From: Fratercula arctica | Taxonomy: Eukaryota > Chordata > Aves > Charadriiformes > Alcidae | DNA length: 64,000 nt | Direction: 5' to 3' | Assembly: GCA_947846985.1 (NCBI GenBank) | Contig: CANTUZ010000005.1 | Span: 35,658,389-35,722,388, forward strand | Shown here: positions 52,409-64,000 of the stretch, piece by piece | Layout: each line of letters starts with the position of its first letter | Position numbering within the stretch: the stretch's first letter is position 1 | Made by a program: the position numbers and the translations under genes | The notes under the pieces: model-generated | What the model saw: the letters and a program-made list of their open reading frames with translations, nothing else | Told to the model about the DNA's origin: nothing | Database searches by the model: none

Positions 52409-54433
52409 AGCATTGATGCAAAGAGTTGAGATGCTGAGCTACAGTCTTCTGCACTAGTCTGATGAGTTTTATATGACTTCTGTTAATCCTTTGGTTTTTT
52501 TGCTACTGCGTTTAAACATTTCAATAACTACACAGGCACTGTTATTTTTGTCATGAGGAAGAACAAAGGATAAAATAATTAGAGATCTCAAAGTATGGTA
52601 GTGGGCACTTAATAAAAGTTATTTACATTTGAAACTCATGAAAGGGAGTATGTGGTGGATGACCACTGGAAGAGTTGCAGGTATAGCCATGAGTCTCTTA
52701 AAAATCATGCTAGGACCTGGAAAAATATCTATTGATTTTCCCTTACCTTTGTGCAAAACACTACTGGACTCACTTGACCAGGTGAAGGCTGACTAGGTCA
52801 AAGTGGATGAAATGTTCCGTGGACAAGAATGATTTTCATTTGATGCCTTATTTCCCTAAAGAAAATAAAATGAAAAAAAAACAATGCAGGGACATGAAGA
52901 TTAGAATGAAGAGTAAAATCAAAGGTTGATTCTCTGAGAAACCTTTAAGAAGTTATTTGGGAAATGAGCAGAAAAAAAAGGATCTCATCTTTATGTATAT
53001 TGGCACCAGGACTAACTGGAAACTTATCACCTGAGTTCATACTTTGAGTAGAGGTTGGCACAACTGATAGTAAGAAATCTGGAAAAGGGGAGGAGTAGAT
53101 ATTTCTATAATTTCCATCCTGGTTTTAAGAAAATTAAAACAGGTGGATCTAATAAGGAAAAATAATAGGTATATGGGCAATGTAAGTAAGGCTGTTGAGA
53201 GAAGTAATAAGGTAGAAAACACGTTGAGTGAATTGGTACTCTGACAGGTTTGATTTCAAACTTCCTTGACATCCGAGGTCTAATTGTGTTGTCATTTCAG
53301 GTGAAATTCAATGAGTGAAAGGATTGGGCTGTATCATGGTGTAACAGTTTTCAACATATTAGGAAATGGATGAAGTAGATTACGTATTTTTTAATAGACA
53401 AATTTCTAAGTCAAAACATTTGCAGTGCATTTCCAAACACCAGTAACTTTGCAAAGTGTCTTTCTTCACACACAAGATTTAGAGCTCTCATATGTTGTAT
53501 AAAAGAAGCTTATTGCATACTTTCATAACTGAGGAGAACTTATTACCCACTATGTGGCTAGTATATATTGAAATACATCTACTAAGTCAAGTGCCTAATA
53601 CCTAATAAGCAATTTTGCTGAATTCAGAACAAGCCTAAGAACAGTCAGACAAAAGGAAGTGACTTGATTGATTGTGTTTCTGTCTTCTTTTTGTCATGGA
53701 AGAAGATGCTCATGTAACCACTGAGCATTCGGATGATTCACAGCTTTTTCCCTGTATCAAAGAAAAAGTCCACAGACAAGTCAAAACCTGTTTCCTGTAA
53801 ATCTGTGTTCAAATTCTGACACTTCATTAGAGATTAAAAACCTTTAATTTTGAGAGAAATTATTAGGTTTACGGTCATTTACATAGTTTATATTTTATTC
53901 ATGAAGACAAATTTCCATGATTTTAAAATACCTCATTTTCTCTCCTTGGTGTTGCTCACCCTGATTTCATGTATTCAAAAAGATTGTGTGAATTCCCTAG
54001 TCATTTTAACTAAAATCCCAGCTTAAATATTTAGAAATTTTATTAATTAATAAAAGAAAAATTTCTCTTTTATAAAAAGGTAACATGACTGGATCAGAAA
54101 AGCTTTAGCATGAAGAAGCCAAATGCATTTTATAGTTCCTGTTAAGGGCTTTATGCATACACAGATGAAAAAAAAAAAAATAGGCTCTGCATTTTTGTTT
54201 CAAAAGTTCTTCAGTCTTTCTTTCCTTTGTCACCAGTAATGATGTAGGTTGAAAGGAGCTATGCAGAGCTGGCCTGGGTGATTCATTCCAGCCACTACAG
54301 TAAGCCACCTAGTCTAGACAGTTCTAAAAAAGTAGCTGGAAAATAGTAAAACCAACCTATGACAGTTGTTAAGGTAGCCTTTGAGAGCTTATATTTAACA
54401 CCACACTCAAGAACCCATTTATGTGTTACTCTT

Positions 54434-54500
54434 CTCCTTAGTGATTTTAGTGAAAATTACTTTTGCAACTTAGTGAAAATTACTTTTCTCCTTAGTGATT
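54434..54500. repeat. Nested A-B-B-A direct repeat
   Basis: CTCCTTAGTGATT (A) occurs at 54434-54446 and 54488-54500. TTAGTGAAAATTACTTTT (B) occurs at 54447-54464 and 54470-54487, with GCAAC between the B copies. All copies are direct and identical within my reading, so the duplications are recent. A poly(A) run of 23 begins 20 bp downstream (54521). Confidence 0.85.
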
Positions 54501-54520
54501 ATTCAACTAATGGCATCAGT

Positions 54521-54543
54521 AAAAAAAAAAAAAAAAAAAAAAA
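54521..54543. repeat. Poly(A) run
   Basis: Twenty-three A's followed by an A/C-rich stretch (AAACTAAAACC-like words) to about 54620. It may be a degenerating A-rich low-complexity region. Confidence 0.85.
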
Positions 54544-57500
54544 TCAAAACTAAAACCAAACCAACAAAAAACCCAAACTGAAAAACAATGAAAAAACAAG
54601 AAAGCCAAACATAAAAGAGTAAAATTCAGCATAAGGTCCAAACTATTCCTAGTATTAACCTCCAGTGATATAAAATCGTAATAATAAAAGTTATTACAAC
54701 ATAAATTCATCATGAGTGCTTCTTCATTGAAATGAATTATTGCCAATATGCCAGATCCTCTGTAAAATTAGTCTGCCAGTTTAATCAGCTGCATTAAAAG
54801 CAGCAAGAGGGAATCATGGCTATAGTGGGTATAGTGCAAATCTGAGGCTTCCTGGAACTCTTCCTTCATCCAGCATCGGTCAAGTCAGTCTGGGTATGCC
54901 TGTGCACAACAGTATGCAATGTAGAGCCTGTGCTCTCAAGTAAGGAGCGCCACAAGACACAGCACCATCACGAGTCTAGAAAGCATAGCTTTATTTTAGT
55001 GTCATTGCTAAGGTTAACTCTAGTTAGTATCTCGTTATGTACAGACGCTGAAAACCAGATCCAGGGAGAGGGCAGATGGGACATTTGATTTTTAATTGTA
55101 AATCATTGCAGCAGAATATAATGATACCAAAACCAATTGTCTGATACATAATGTTCTCTGCAAGAGTAAGTCATGGTTTATTAATATTAATTCAACAAAT
55201 ACAAACCCCTAAAATTATCATCAATGGAAATCTATATCATAGGGTAACCATAATTAGAGTGTCTCAATTTGCATTTCTAACTACAGTAATGAGAACTATA
55301 TTCAAACATATATACTTTTAGTTTACAGCAGAAGCTTATTTAGCTATTTTTTTTCCAGCTGCAAGCAAAAGGAGCATAGTCAGGGGGTATCCAACTCTTT
55401 TTGAGACTTAAAGCAAGCAGAAGCCTGATGTATATTCTAAACTAATTCCTTGTAATACTTCTACATTGTAGATTTAAACATTGCTCCAAACAAAATATTC
55501 AAAACTTGGCTACATCTCTCAGCATGAGAAGGTTCAAATGTACACTAACTTAGCACAGTGTAGTGTTGTCTAAAGATACTGAAAATACTACTGAATGAGC
55601 CACTTTATGTAACATATCTGGAATTCTTAGTACATAATTGGTCAATATCCGTGGCTTTTAATATTTGTAAAACCTTCTACTTTCATACTTATAAATGTTT
55701 TATAATCTGCTACAATTTTCTATAATGTGCTTAATATATCTCAGTCATTCAGTACTCTTTTATTCATAAACCTTTAATAAGAAAGATGACACATATCTTT
55801 TTTCTTGTCAGATATTTTCCTATCACTGAACAGCAAAACAGCATCTATAAACGCTAAATCTTTCTCATGGAGTCAAGGGTGACAAATAATACATTAACCA
55901 GCAATGCTACCAGGCAAAATCATTTATGGAGCAGCATGCCGCAAGCATAAAATAGATTTTATCTGTACAAAAGCAATGCATCCTCCAGCACTTTATTTAG
56001 AAATGTGCATACATCATATGGGTAGGTGTCTTTAGCATAACTCAATACCTCCTGAAAGCATCCATTTGAGACATGTCAGAGAATCCCTTCCTGCTGCTTC
56101 GTTTTGCCACTCCTTTTGCAATGAATCTCTCCTTTCAACTGCCTAGGAAAGAAAGTCTTCCAAAGATCCAGAAGGTCATGAGTTGTGAACAGAATGAATC
56201 CTTTATATAGCAGCTTGGATGAATAAAGCATTTTTTCTTCTGTAAACATGAATTTGACATAAAATATTATTTTCAAACTGCCAAATGTTTTTCCTTTGGC
56301 AGAGGAGACTATTATAGCCTATAGCTGTAGGAAAATAGCACTTCACTTTCAGAAATCATTGAAAATGCCTACTACATTAGCATACAACAATTTCATAAAC
56401 ATTTTTTTTTATATGCCGGAACATGTTTTTCATTAGAAGTCAAAACACATGCAAACTTGCTTTTGATTTTTACAGAACAGTGTGGGGTTTTCCATGCAAA
56501 CAATTTTTAGTCTATACTTCCAGAACCTTACAAAAGAAGACAAAATGTTAGATTCACTAAGCATAAAAAAATTCACTCCTTTAAGAAAGATAAAATGACA
56601 GGGATCAAAATAAACTATTCAGTGAAAATTTGTCTGCAAATTTGTCAAAGCCCTGGCCAAAGACTCATTTTTAGGTAGTCAATCATCTGTAGCATTTGAG
56701 TTCCATCCAATGGACTCCATCTGCTTTCAGCTTTCCTGTCTTTCATGAAGTCCAGGCTCTGCTGTGCCCCGAGTTTCTTGGCACATGTCAGAATTTCCTT
56801 TCTAACATTGTTAGCTGTGAGATATCCATGTTCAGTGGGTACAAGGCCTTCAGTTTGCAGATCAGACACATTCAGACAACTTCAAGTCTGCATGTAAGAC
56901 TATGAAAAAAATATATGTGGATTTGCTTAATTGTATGCTAGTCCAGATATTAGGCATTTTAAAGTCCTGTGTGTGGAGGTCAAAATCATAATATGACAGC
57001 ATGGCTGGAGTGTTCTTTCTTACAAGTACAATACACAGATGTAGAAAAAATCAATAGTATATGCAATTTCTTCACGGTTCTCAAGCATTTTATAAGTAAC
57101 TGTCAGTCTTCTACGACTTAGAGAACATCTGATCATCAAATCAACATGAGACCACGTAATATGAGGCATAGAGAGGATCTCTTCTACAGCTTTTGATCCT
57201 CAGTTTCATCTAAGATATTGAAACATTTTTCTTTTCCTTCCTCAAAACCATTTCCTTTTTCATTCTCTCCTATGTCAAGGTTCATTTGCCTGCCCTACCA
57301 GCCTTATTTTTTGAAAACGGTTGTGGTATCACTTCATCTTCAGTGGCTTCAGGAAAGATTCTTCTAAGATGCTGCTCTGCTTCTGGTCTGTTAGACCACC
57401 ACATACACAGGGTCTGAAAATACTATTGACTCACCTTTAAAACAGGTGTCATCGTTTTCAGTTTAAAAGAATGATTTAGGACTAAATAGAAAGATGAAAC

Positions 57501-60309
57501 ACGAGGATAAAGACTGAAACACATTATGCTATGAAACTGCAATAAATCTTCACAATACTGTTGTGTATACACGGTCAGTAATACAATTAAACAGCAAGCA
57601 TTGTCACAACTTTCACTTTGTTTAAATTTATTAGTAACATTCATTAAGTCTTTATGCCTGGTCATTGGAATTACCATCAGTGTAGTTATTTCTTCTTTAG
57701 AGTTCACAGAAGGCTCCAGTTTCAAAATAACTGGGTTACTTATTGCTCTCTTCATGCAACATAAAGACAAGAAAAGCTCAGCTGATTGCAAATGTCATTG
57801 TATTTCATTAGCATTCTACTTTTTTATAAAAATAAAATGATTTCTTTTTTTTAGGGAGAACGCCTCACAGAATTTTTCCATTCAATGAAGATGTTGTGGC
57901 AGTTTTTTAGTTAAATAGGCTAAAATGAGAAATGAGAGTCTAGTCCTTTGTTCCTGTCAAGTTGTGCTGTCAACGAGCAGTTGGCAGAAAGAAACTCTCC
58001 AGGTGGTACAAAGCTGTCATAGGAGCCAGTCCATAAAATAGCTCTGACCTAACTGTTCACCCACATACGAGCATCAGCAGTATTGCCAGTTCTAAATGTC
58101 CAGGAATACCAAGTCAGTTTTCAAGGAGATTTTGAATAGACTTTTATTTTTCAGTGTTGCTTTAAGGATTCAATATTGTTCAGTTAAGCTTAATTTTTCT
58201 AAAGCCATGAGGACTGAGAAAATCTCTTTTTAATAAAGGAAAGTTGAGAATCTGCTAAATGGATCCAAGGGGTGTTTTAAGACTCACAAGACAGGTGATA
58301 AGAATGTGAGAGTTAACAATCCAAGGTTGGAAGTGACAAAGAGTTGTGCTGCAGTGAAATCCTATGACAGAATATTTCTGCTCTAAGGCTGCAGATATGG
58401 GGGGAGGGAGGGGTAGCAGAAAAGCGGATTTAACCAAACCTGATTCCTTCTGTTTTTCTGGAAGCATTTGTAAGAACTCATGGTAAACAAAATGAGGAAA
58501 ATTATCAGTTTGTTTTTTTTTTTTTTTTTTACATAAGGTTCTTTTTCAGCAGAAAAGTTCCCTGAGTTTTTACCACACAGATGTAAAAACTGATGTGTTA
58601 AGCACAATGAAATGGGTCATGCAAGTAAGGCTTGGCAGGGCCTTAATTAGTTCTGCTGGTGAATCTGTAGCTAGCCTAAGTCATTACAGGCCAGTTTAAA
58701 TTTTTATGGGCCTATTACATTTGTGACATATTAATGCTGTAATCTGATGAACAGTTAGTGATGAACTTTGGTCTCATTACTTATACCTCCTTTTATTAAG
58801 TAACTGTATGCTTAAACTCACTGAAGAACTCTATGGAACTGTCATTTGTTCAACTGTATAGCAGCTTTACAGGGCATACATTAAATGAAGCTGAATAACA
58901 TGCTTCAGTCTTCTCATCTTCTTTCTGTATCACCTTTTCTCCTTTCTTGTTTATATTCTCTACAACTTCTTATAATCGTTAGTGTCTGTTTTATCTGTCA
59001 ACAGCAAACTTTTTTAAAAACAAGAGAGGAAAAACACTGCATTCTGGCTGCACAGAGAAAGTTCAATGTTGACAAATTTTTTGGCTAAAGAACATTACCA
59101 TTCTTGTTTGTATCTCTAAAACTTAGCATCAGAAGCCAGAGTGGAAGATAATTTTCAGTCAAAAATTTTTGACCATCAAATTTCAAGATGAAAAAGTAAT
59201 TCTAAAAATCAAAACGTGTAAAAAAATTATCTCTACTGAAAAGCAGAGATTTTTCACAGTTTGGCTACTGTGAGATTACAGATGTGTTTAATGGAGACCA
59301 ATACAGCTGAGGCAGTATTAAGAAAAAAATATTCCTTTCAACAGGAAATAAATTAAAAAAAAAATGGTAGGACACTTCTGGAATAAGAAGTGGAAAGCTG
59401 GAAATCCTCTATGAACTGCTTCACTACCCATATTTAGTATGTGCTATCTGATGTTAATAAAAGCCACCTGCAATAATAAAACAAGCTCAGTTAGACCACT
59501 ATAAAAATAAAGTAATGCACAATTTAAGAAAGCCAGGATGTTACTGACATTAGAACTAATCAGGAATCAAAACGTGTTTCCAACAGACAATCAGCTTAAT
59601 TTACTTCTCACATTATCTGAATTGGCATGTTCCCTTGGAATGTTTTTGTTTAATGAATCAACAATTTCTAACGGAAACATTTCCAATGTAATGTTTTCAA
59701 CCAACTCTAGCCAGTATTGTGGGGGTTTTGTTTATTTTCTTGTCATCATAATTTTTTATTCTTTTCCTTAGATTATAAATAATGTTAATGAATAAAAAAT
59801 TTTATAAAAAAGGAAAGATAAGAAAGGTCTAGATCACAATATGCCAACTTTCTACCATAGAACAGAAACCGCAGCACAGTACTTCTAGCTGGATCAGGCA
59901 GACATCTAGAAAGGTATGTACAAAAATGTTGTAATTATTGTTGTAAGTTAATTTCGCGGTGATTAAACTGAAGCTAGAAGTAATGCAGTGGCTTAGAGTT
60001 TCACCTTGCAAAAGCCTGGTCCAGTGTCTATTCTGTGGGTGCTGGGAGTAGTTCCCTGGGAAGCGTGCTCACTGCCACACACTTGGCAGGGTTCCCTTGC
60101 AGCCTTAGCTGCCAACTCAAGCAAGGATGTAAGTCAAACAGTGACTTTACATTTTGTCCCATTTAACTGCTAAGTTCTTTAAATAGTTTGAATGTAAGCA
60201 TGGGGACCGGAACATGCATAGTCTTGATTTTATTTAAAAGCGGCATTGTTTTTATGTAAAAGTGCAGTAAGAGGTTCTCATGCAAACATCCTTTATCAAG
60301 AGAGTCGTT

Positions 60310-60600
60310 TTCTCGGGTGAAAATTATATAATAGTTTGAATGACCAAAAAGGAGGGGCTTCTTTCCATGGAGAGGATCTGTGCAGCATTCCATGGGAAAG
60401 CTACCCTGGGTCCATCTGATACTATTTGAGCATTGCGTTCCCAGCATCCAAGGCGAGGTAAGATCTACTCATGATCTATATTTGTATTCTATCCTATTAA
60501 AACAGCTATTTTATTACACTATTTGGTGTTGGGCCTTTCTTCTCGAGATAAAAACAGAACCCTGCATCTCTTTCTCCTTCTTTCATCTACCAGTCATGTA
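60310..60600 (+). mobile_element. Unnamed LTR-like repeat, copy 2
   Basis: Same strand and same order of landmarks as the copy at 52.1 kb: AATTATATAATAG, ACCAAAAAGGAGGGG, GGTCCATCTGAT, GTTCCCAGCATC, GTAAGATCTACT, CCTATTAAAACAG, ATTTTATTA, TTTGGTGTTGGGCCTTTCTT, CGAGATAAAAACAG and a CT-rich end. ATTAAA is at 60496-60501. The two copies differ at roughly a third of positions by eye, so both are old. See the 52.1-kb entry for the LTR reasoning. Confidence 0.5.
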
Positions 60601-61039
60601 CAGAACACACGGACCAACTCCCTGTCTTCCAAACTTTTAAATCTATTTCTGTGCTTTGAATGTTGCTGTAATGCACAATATGAGAAAGGACATATTTTCT
60701 TCATCTTTCAAGTGGCCATGATTTGCAAGTGGGAGTAGCTATCAATTAATTTTTTTCTTATTCCTGATACAGGCAGCCTCGTGTACTGAGCAGCCCAAGA
60801 TTTTTCTCAGCTTGGCATGCTAACAGAGTTGTGGAGGAATTTGTTATAATGGGGAAAATTCTGCAATGTAAATCACACTAGAAAACTGAAAGAGATATGA
60901 TTCACCATAATTAGGGAGAAATTACATGTATTCTCTTTTATACCAGTCCAGTTTCTTCAACCAAAGGCAGTTGAAGCACACAAAAAAATATTTACTGTAG
61001 ACTTATTTAAAATATTTGAAACTATTTGCATTAATTCCT

Positions 61040-61461
61040 ACATAAACAGCCCCCCTGGAGTTAGACAGCAAACGATGTCTCTGGCAATAGATAACCAGTA
61101 ATTACTTTTTTCCTGAAACCACATTAATGTTCTAAATAATGCAGCCACTTCTGTGTTAAAATTTCGTGAGCTTGATTGTAATTATTCTTCAGTTTGTGGC
61201 AGTCTCAACTCTACAGTACATTCTACAACGCTTGCTCCAGATCTAAAAATAACAGCAGCTGTGCCTGCTTTGTCCTTTTTTGACACTAGAAGAGAGTAAA
61301 TATGGATGGAAAATCCACTTTGCATGTTATTAAAAGGTTGCCAGCTATGCACAATTACCTCGTTTGATTTAAAGATGTTCTCGACTCATTTTTTCCCTTC
61401 AAAATCACTAAGCGAACAAGTGAACAAAAGCCCCTAGACAGCCTGTTAATAAGAAAAGACA
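61040..61461. promoter_or_regulatory. Candidate enhancer with MEF2 site and E-box
   Basis: CTAAAAATAA at 61243-61252 is a perfect match to the MEF2 consensus YTAWWWWTAR. CAGCTG at 61256-61261, a myogenic-type E-box, follows after three bases. ATGCAAA (POU-type) reads on the minus strand at about 61322-61328, and GAACAAAAG (SOX-like) lies near 61422. Homopolymers are short and the sequence looks preserved. The MEF2/E-box pairing is a known arrangement in muscle and neural enhancers; that it works here is inference. Confidence 0.35.
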
Positions 61462-62518
61462 ACTTTTGAGAATTACCTGGTGGGAGGGGAGGACAAGCTG
61501 TGGCCTCAGCATAGAATTACAAGTTCACAGCAGAATCCCATGAGGAACAGGCATGTAATGGACTTTACCGCTGACCTGAGAAGGAAATGATTTCTAGTCC
61601 TTCATGTAATTGGTACAGGTGTGGAAGCCCAGGCTTCCTCTTCCTGGGGCATTTGACACAGTTTCCTCAAATAGAAAAGTTAAAGTAGGCTGTAACAATC
61701 CCTGTTGGCTAAGTTAACTTCTTACAAGAGCAGTCCAAATCCTGGACATTCCTCGAAATTTCACAGGAAGACATGAAATATAACCAGGTCTTATCATACT
61801 GCTTTCTCCTTGTATTTGTGGAAATACATGTTACATATTTGAGTAACTTACGTGTCTTGAGGCTTGAATTAATTCTAATTTCAATAGGGGTGGTATGGGA
61901 TCTCCTTCCTTACTGTCTTACTACTTTGTAGAAGTAAACACTTTTTTCTAAGATTTTTAATATCTCTCTCAACTTTCCCCTTAAGTGATTTCTTGAAAGT
62001 TGACACTCTCCAACTATGTTTATCTTTAAAATAATTTTTTAAAGTTTAATTTTTTGCAGTACTCTGGGGAAAAACAGCAAATAGAATTACTGTCTTAGAG
62101 GGTATTCTGCAATGGGAGGAATCCATTATGGTCCCTGGGAGAAAGGCGCTCAGACTCTGTAAGGTATCATTTTAAATGCCATTTTTTTGAGGTAAAACTA
62201 TAAGGAGAGAATAGTATAGATAATCTTACATCCCGTTAGTTGCTGCAGCATGCAATGCAGACCCCATCCATAGAGGAGATTCTTCTCTTTTGGTCATTTG
62301 AGCTATTACTGGATTTTCTCACAAGGAACGACTTGATCTACTATTTCTACGGTCAAACAGAGGTGATGTTCACATGAAAACTTCTTGCTGCACTTCTAGA
62401 TAAAGGCAAGGCCATGCAGGTGGTGTAACGACCAGCACCAAGTGGGAGTTGGGTGAGGCCATTCTGTGGCCAAGGAATTTGTGCCACATCACACAGTCCT
62501 GAAGACCATACTGGACGT

Positions 62519-62541
62519 GCAGCACAGCACAGCACAGCACA
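62519..62541. repeat. (AGCAC)n pentanucleotide repeat
   Basis: Four to five tandem AGCAC units, flanked by GTGC and AGGCC. Confidence 0.9.
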
Positions 62542-64000
62542 GGCCTGGCCATACTCAGGCCAACTTTTATGTGGATCACTGAATTCTCAATATGCAATGG
62601 TCTTCCAGTCAGGATCAATACAGAGGGAAGGCAGAGCATCTGCTGAAAAACCAAAGCCAGTGACAGAAATAAGAATACAGAAGAAAATATCTTAAAGGGA
62701 AAAAAAGTTATCTGAGAGTCTATCCAGGGTGAACAATGGCTACTTAATTTTTAAAATACCACTTTTACAGATACTCTTGCAAAATAGGAACAATATCAAA
62801 CTTCTTTTAACTTGCACAGCTTTTTTGAATTGCGGGCTTTTCATTCTATTCCCAGACTATAGAATTGAAACTGCTTACTGCAGAAAATCAAGCTACTTCA
62901 CATGGAACAATCCGCCCTTAATTTTCCTTAAGGGTGATATAATCATCAAGTTCAATTCAACAAAAGTGTAAGCATGTGTCTACCTTTAAATACAGGTCAA
63001 ATAATCTATTAAACATTTCCATTGCTAGCTTTCTCCATTTATTTCACCTGATACTTATACAGCTAAGTCCAATTGACATTTCATTCCAATCACCGAAACT
63101 TCAAATGCATTTTGCTAGTCATACATTTAAAAACTTTGTTGACTGGAAGATCAGGTATGGGAGACACTGTAGAGGAACAAGTGAAGGTAATGATTTCAAA
63201 TCCAGGAAGGCCAATTTTAAAAGACAGAAGAGTGGTCCCAGGTAAGCAACTTTGGTCTGCTGTGTGTTTAACTTTCTGCAAATCCATAGCTTCTCTATAC
63301 ATGTTAAACATAAGTTTATATGTATTATTACCTCGTCTTGCAGTTCACCCATTAGAGCTTATCCTCTGTGCTATTAGTACTGTACCTGTACTGGTTTAAA
63401 TGATCTGATATTACCATTGTTTTTGAAGATTTTGACAAATTATTACACCTTATTTTGCTGTATGCATAGAATAAGGATGAAGAAACAGTTCAGACCAAAA
63501 GGATTTTGGCAGGACAGTGCTTGTCACAAAGAACAAGCAATAAAAGCTTTCAAAATCTCAGTAATTCAAAAGTCAGAATATTTCTTCAGCTATTGAAGGA
63601 CACCATAGGAATCTGCTAAACTGCAACAGCTGCCATCTTTTACAGATTATTAAAGTTACACAATTTAGTGGTACATACGATTGATTCTTTTGCCCTTGTG
63701 AGTAGAACACCAGAGAGGAAATTACTCTAGTTGTCTGGAGAATTAATCAATGACATCAAAATTTCATTCAAAAATAAATTACATGAATATTCTATTACAA
63801 TATTCTAATATGTGTCCAAAGTATGTGGATGTACTGTAGATTACTTTAAAAAAGTCAGGTTACCTGTTAAAATGTTATACAACCGGAAAAGCAAAAATGT
63901 TAATACAATCTTTTCAAACTAGGAACAGGCTGGTTTGACTTTTGTTATTGTTCTACTGTGAGCATTTCACCAGAAAAAAACAGCACTTTTTAGTACCTTG

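Larger units (their letters stand above)
52409..60309. other. Unique AT-rich DNA, no gene seen
   Basis: No exon, RNA gene or recognised repeat. It contains a nested small duplication with a poly(A) run (54434-54543), a poly(T) run (58513-58530) and a G-rich patch near 58399-58414. The frames at 56645-56869 and 57423-57791 on the minus strand open on GTG and TTG and resemble no known protein. Confidence 0.5.
60601..64000. other. Unique DNA with an enhancer-like part, no gene seen
   Basis: No exon or dispersed repeat is recognised. 61040-61461 is complex, low in simple repeat and dense in transcription-factor-like words (separate entry). A short (AGCAC)n repeat lies at 62519-62541. Minus- and plus-strand frames of 77-108 codons at 63073-63399 are not recognisable. 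Confidence 0.5.

Noticed and set aside
54230..54310. Possible CR1 tail scrap
   Set aside because: TAGGTTGAAAGGAGCT is only loosely like GGTTGGAAGGGACCT, and neither flank continues as CR1.
56645..56869. 74-codon minus-strand frame with protein-like composition
   Set aside because: The amino-acid mix looks plausible for an exon, but it opens on GTG, I match it to no family, and frames of this size are common here. A protein search of the translation would settle it.
57423..57791. 122-codon open frame, minus strand
   Set aside because: It opens on TTG, has no recognisable motif, and no splice or promoter context supports it.
58399..58414. G-rich run as a G-quadruplex
   Set aside because: The tracts G6-A-G3-A-G4 give only three separated runs of three or more, so the canonical four-tract rule is met only by splitting the first run with no loop.
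52409..60309. Body of a complete provirus between the two LTR-like copies
   Set aside because: No gag, protease, reverse transcriptase, integrase or envelope motif and no primer-binding site is visible; the copies also look too diverged to prefer this over independent insertions.

Overview
This window looks like a piece of a bird nuclear chromosome. It is AT-rich, mostly single-copy vertebrate DNA. The recognisable repeats are CR1 LINE fragments, several ending in the avian-style tail (ATTCTATG or ATTCTGTG octamers after a GGTCCCTTCCAA-type block), plus solo LTRs of endogenous retroviruses of types I know from bird genomes. I see no L1, Alu or other mammalian signature. By my boundaries recognisable dispersed repeats cover roughly a tenth of the window, a typical share for birds. 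The LTR types at 32.3 and 49.2 kb suggest Neoaves, but that is inference from memory.

I cannot support any protein-coding gene, functional RNA gene, CpG island or CRISPR array. The longest open frames (about 100-127 codons) resemble no protein I know, several open on GTG or TTG, and most others lie in CR1, LTR or microsatellite sequence. The window is best read as intergenic DNA or part of a very long intron.

Layout. 0-7.3 kb: mostly unique, with a small minisatellite, a CR1 3' fragment joined to a 31-bp tandem/inverted repeat (3.3 kb) and a 45-bp duplication (6.1 kb). 7.3-7.9 kb: old CR1 ORF2 fragment, minus strand. 7.9-24.4 kb: essentially featureless. 24.4-24.9 kb: a G-quadruplex candidate and a strong CTCF-like core in sequence richer than its surroundings. 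25.4 kb: CR1 scrap. 31.4-33.5 kb: an ancient CR1/L3-like fragment, a solo LTR with internal 45-bp repeats, then two convergent CTCF-like motifs. 36.7-40.0 kb: a second solo LTR, two CR1 copies in inverted orientation and a compound GGCA/GGAA microsatellite. 45-50.3 kb: a CR1 tail, a MIR-like tRNA-derived SINE remnant, a third solo LTR with a perfect 5-bp target duplication, and a well-preserved CR1 3' end. 52.1 and 60.3 kb: two diverged copies of one unnamed LTR-like repeat. 61.0-61.5 kb: an enhancer-like stretch with a MEF2 site next to an E-box.

There is no new gene system that I can defend. The best leads are regulatory (24.4-24.7, 33.4 and 61.2 kb) and repeat-biological (the unnamed LTR pair, the inverted CR1 pair, the 3.3-kb inverted-repeat array). 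All assignments rest on reading the sequence and remembered family features; no database search was run.
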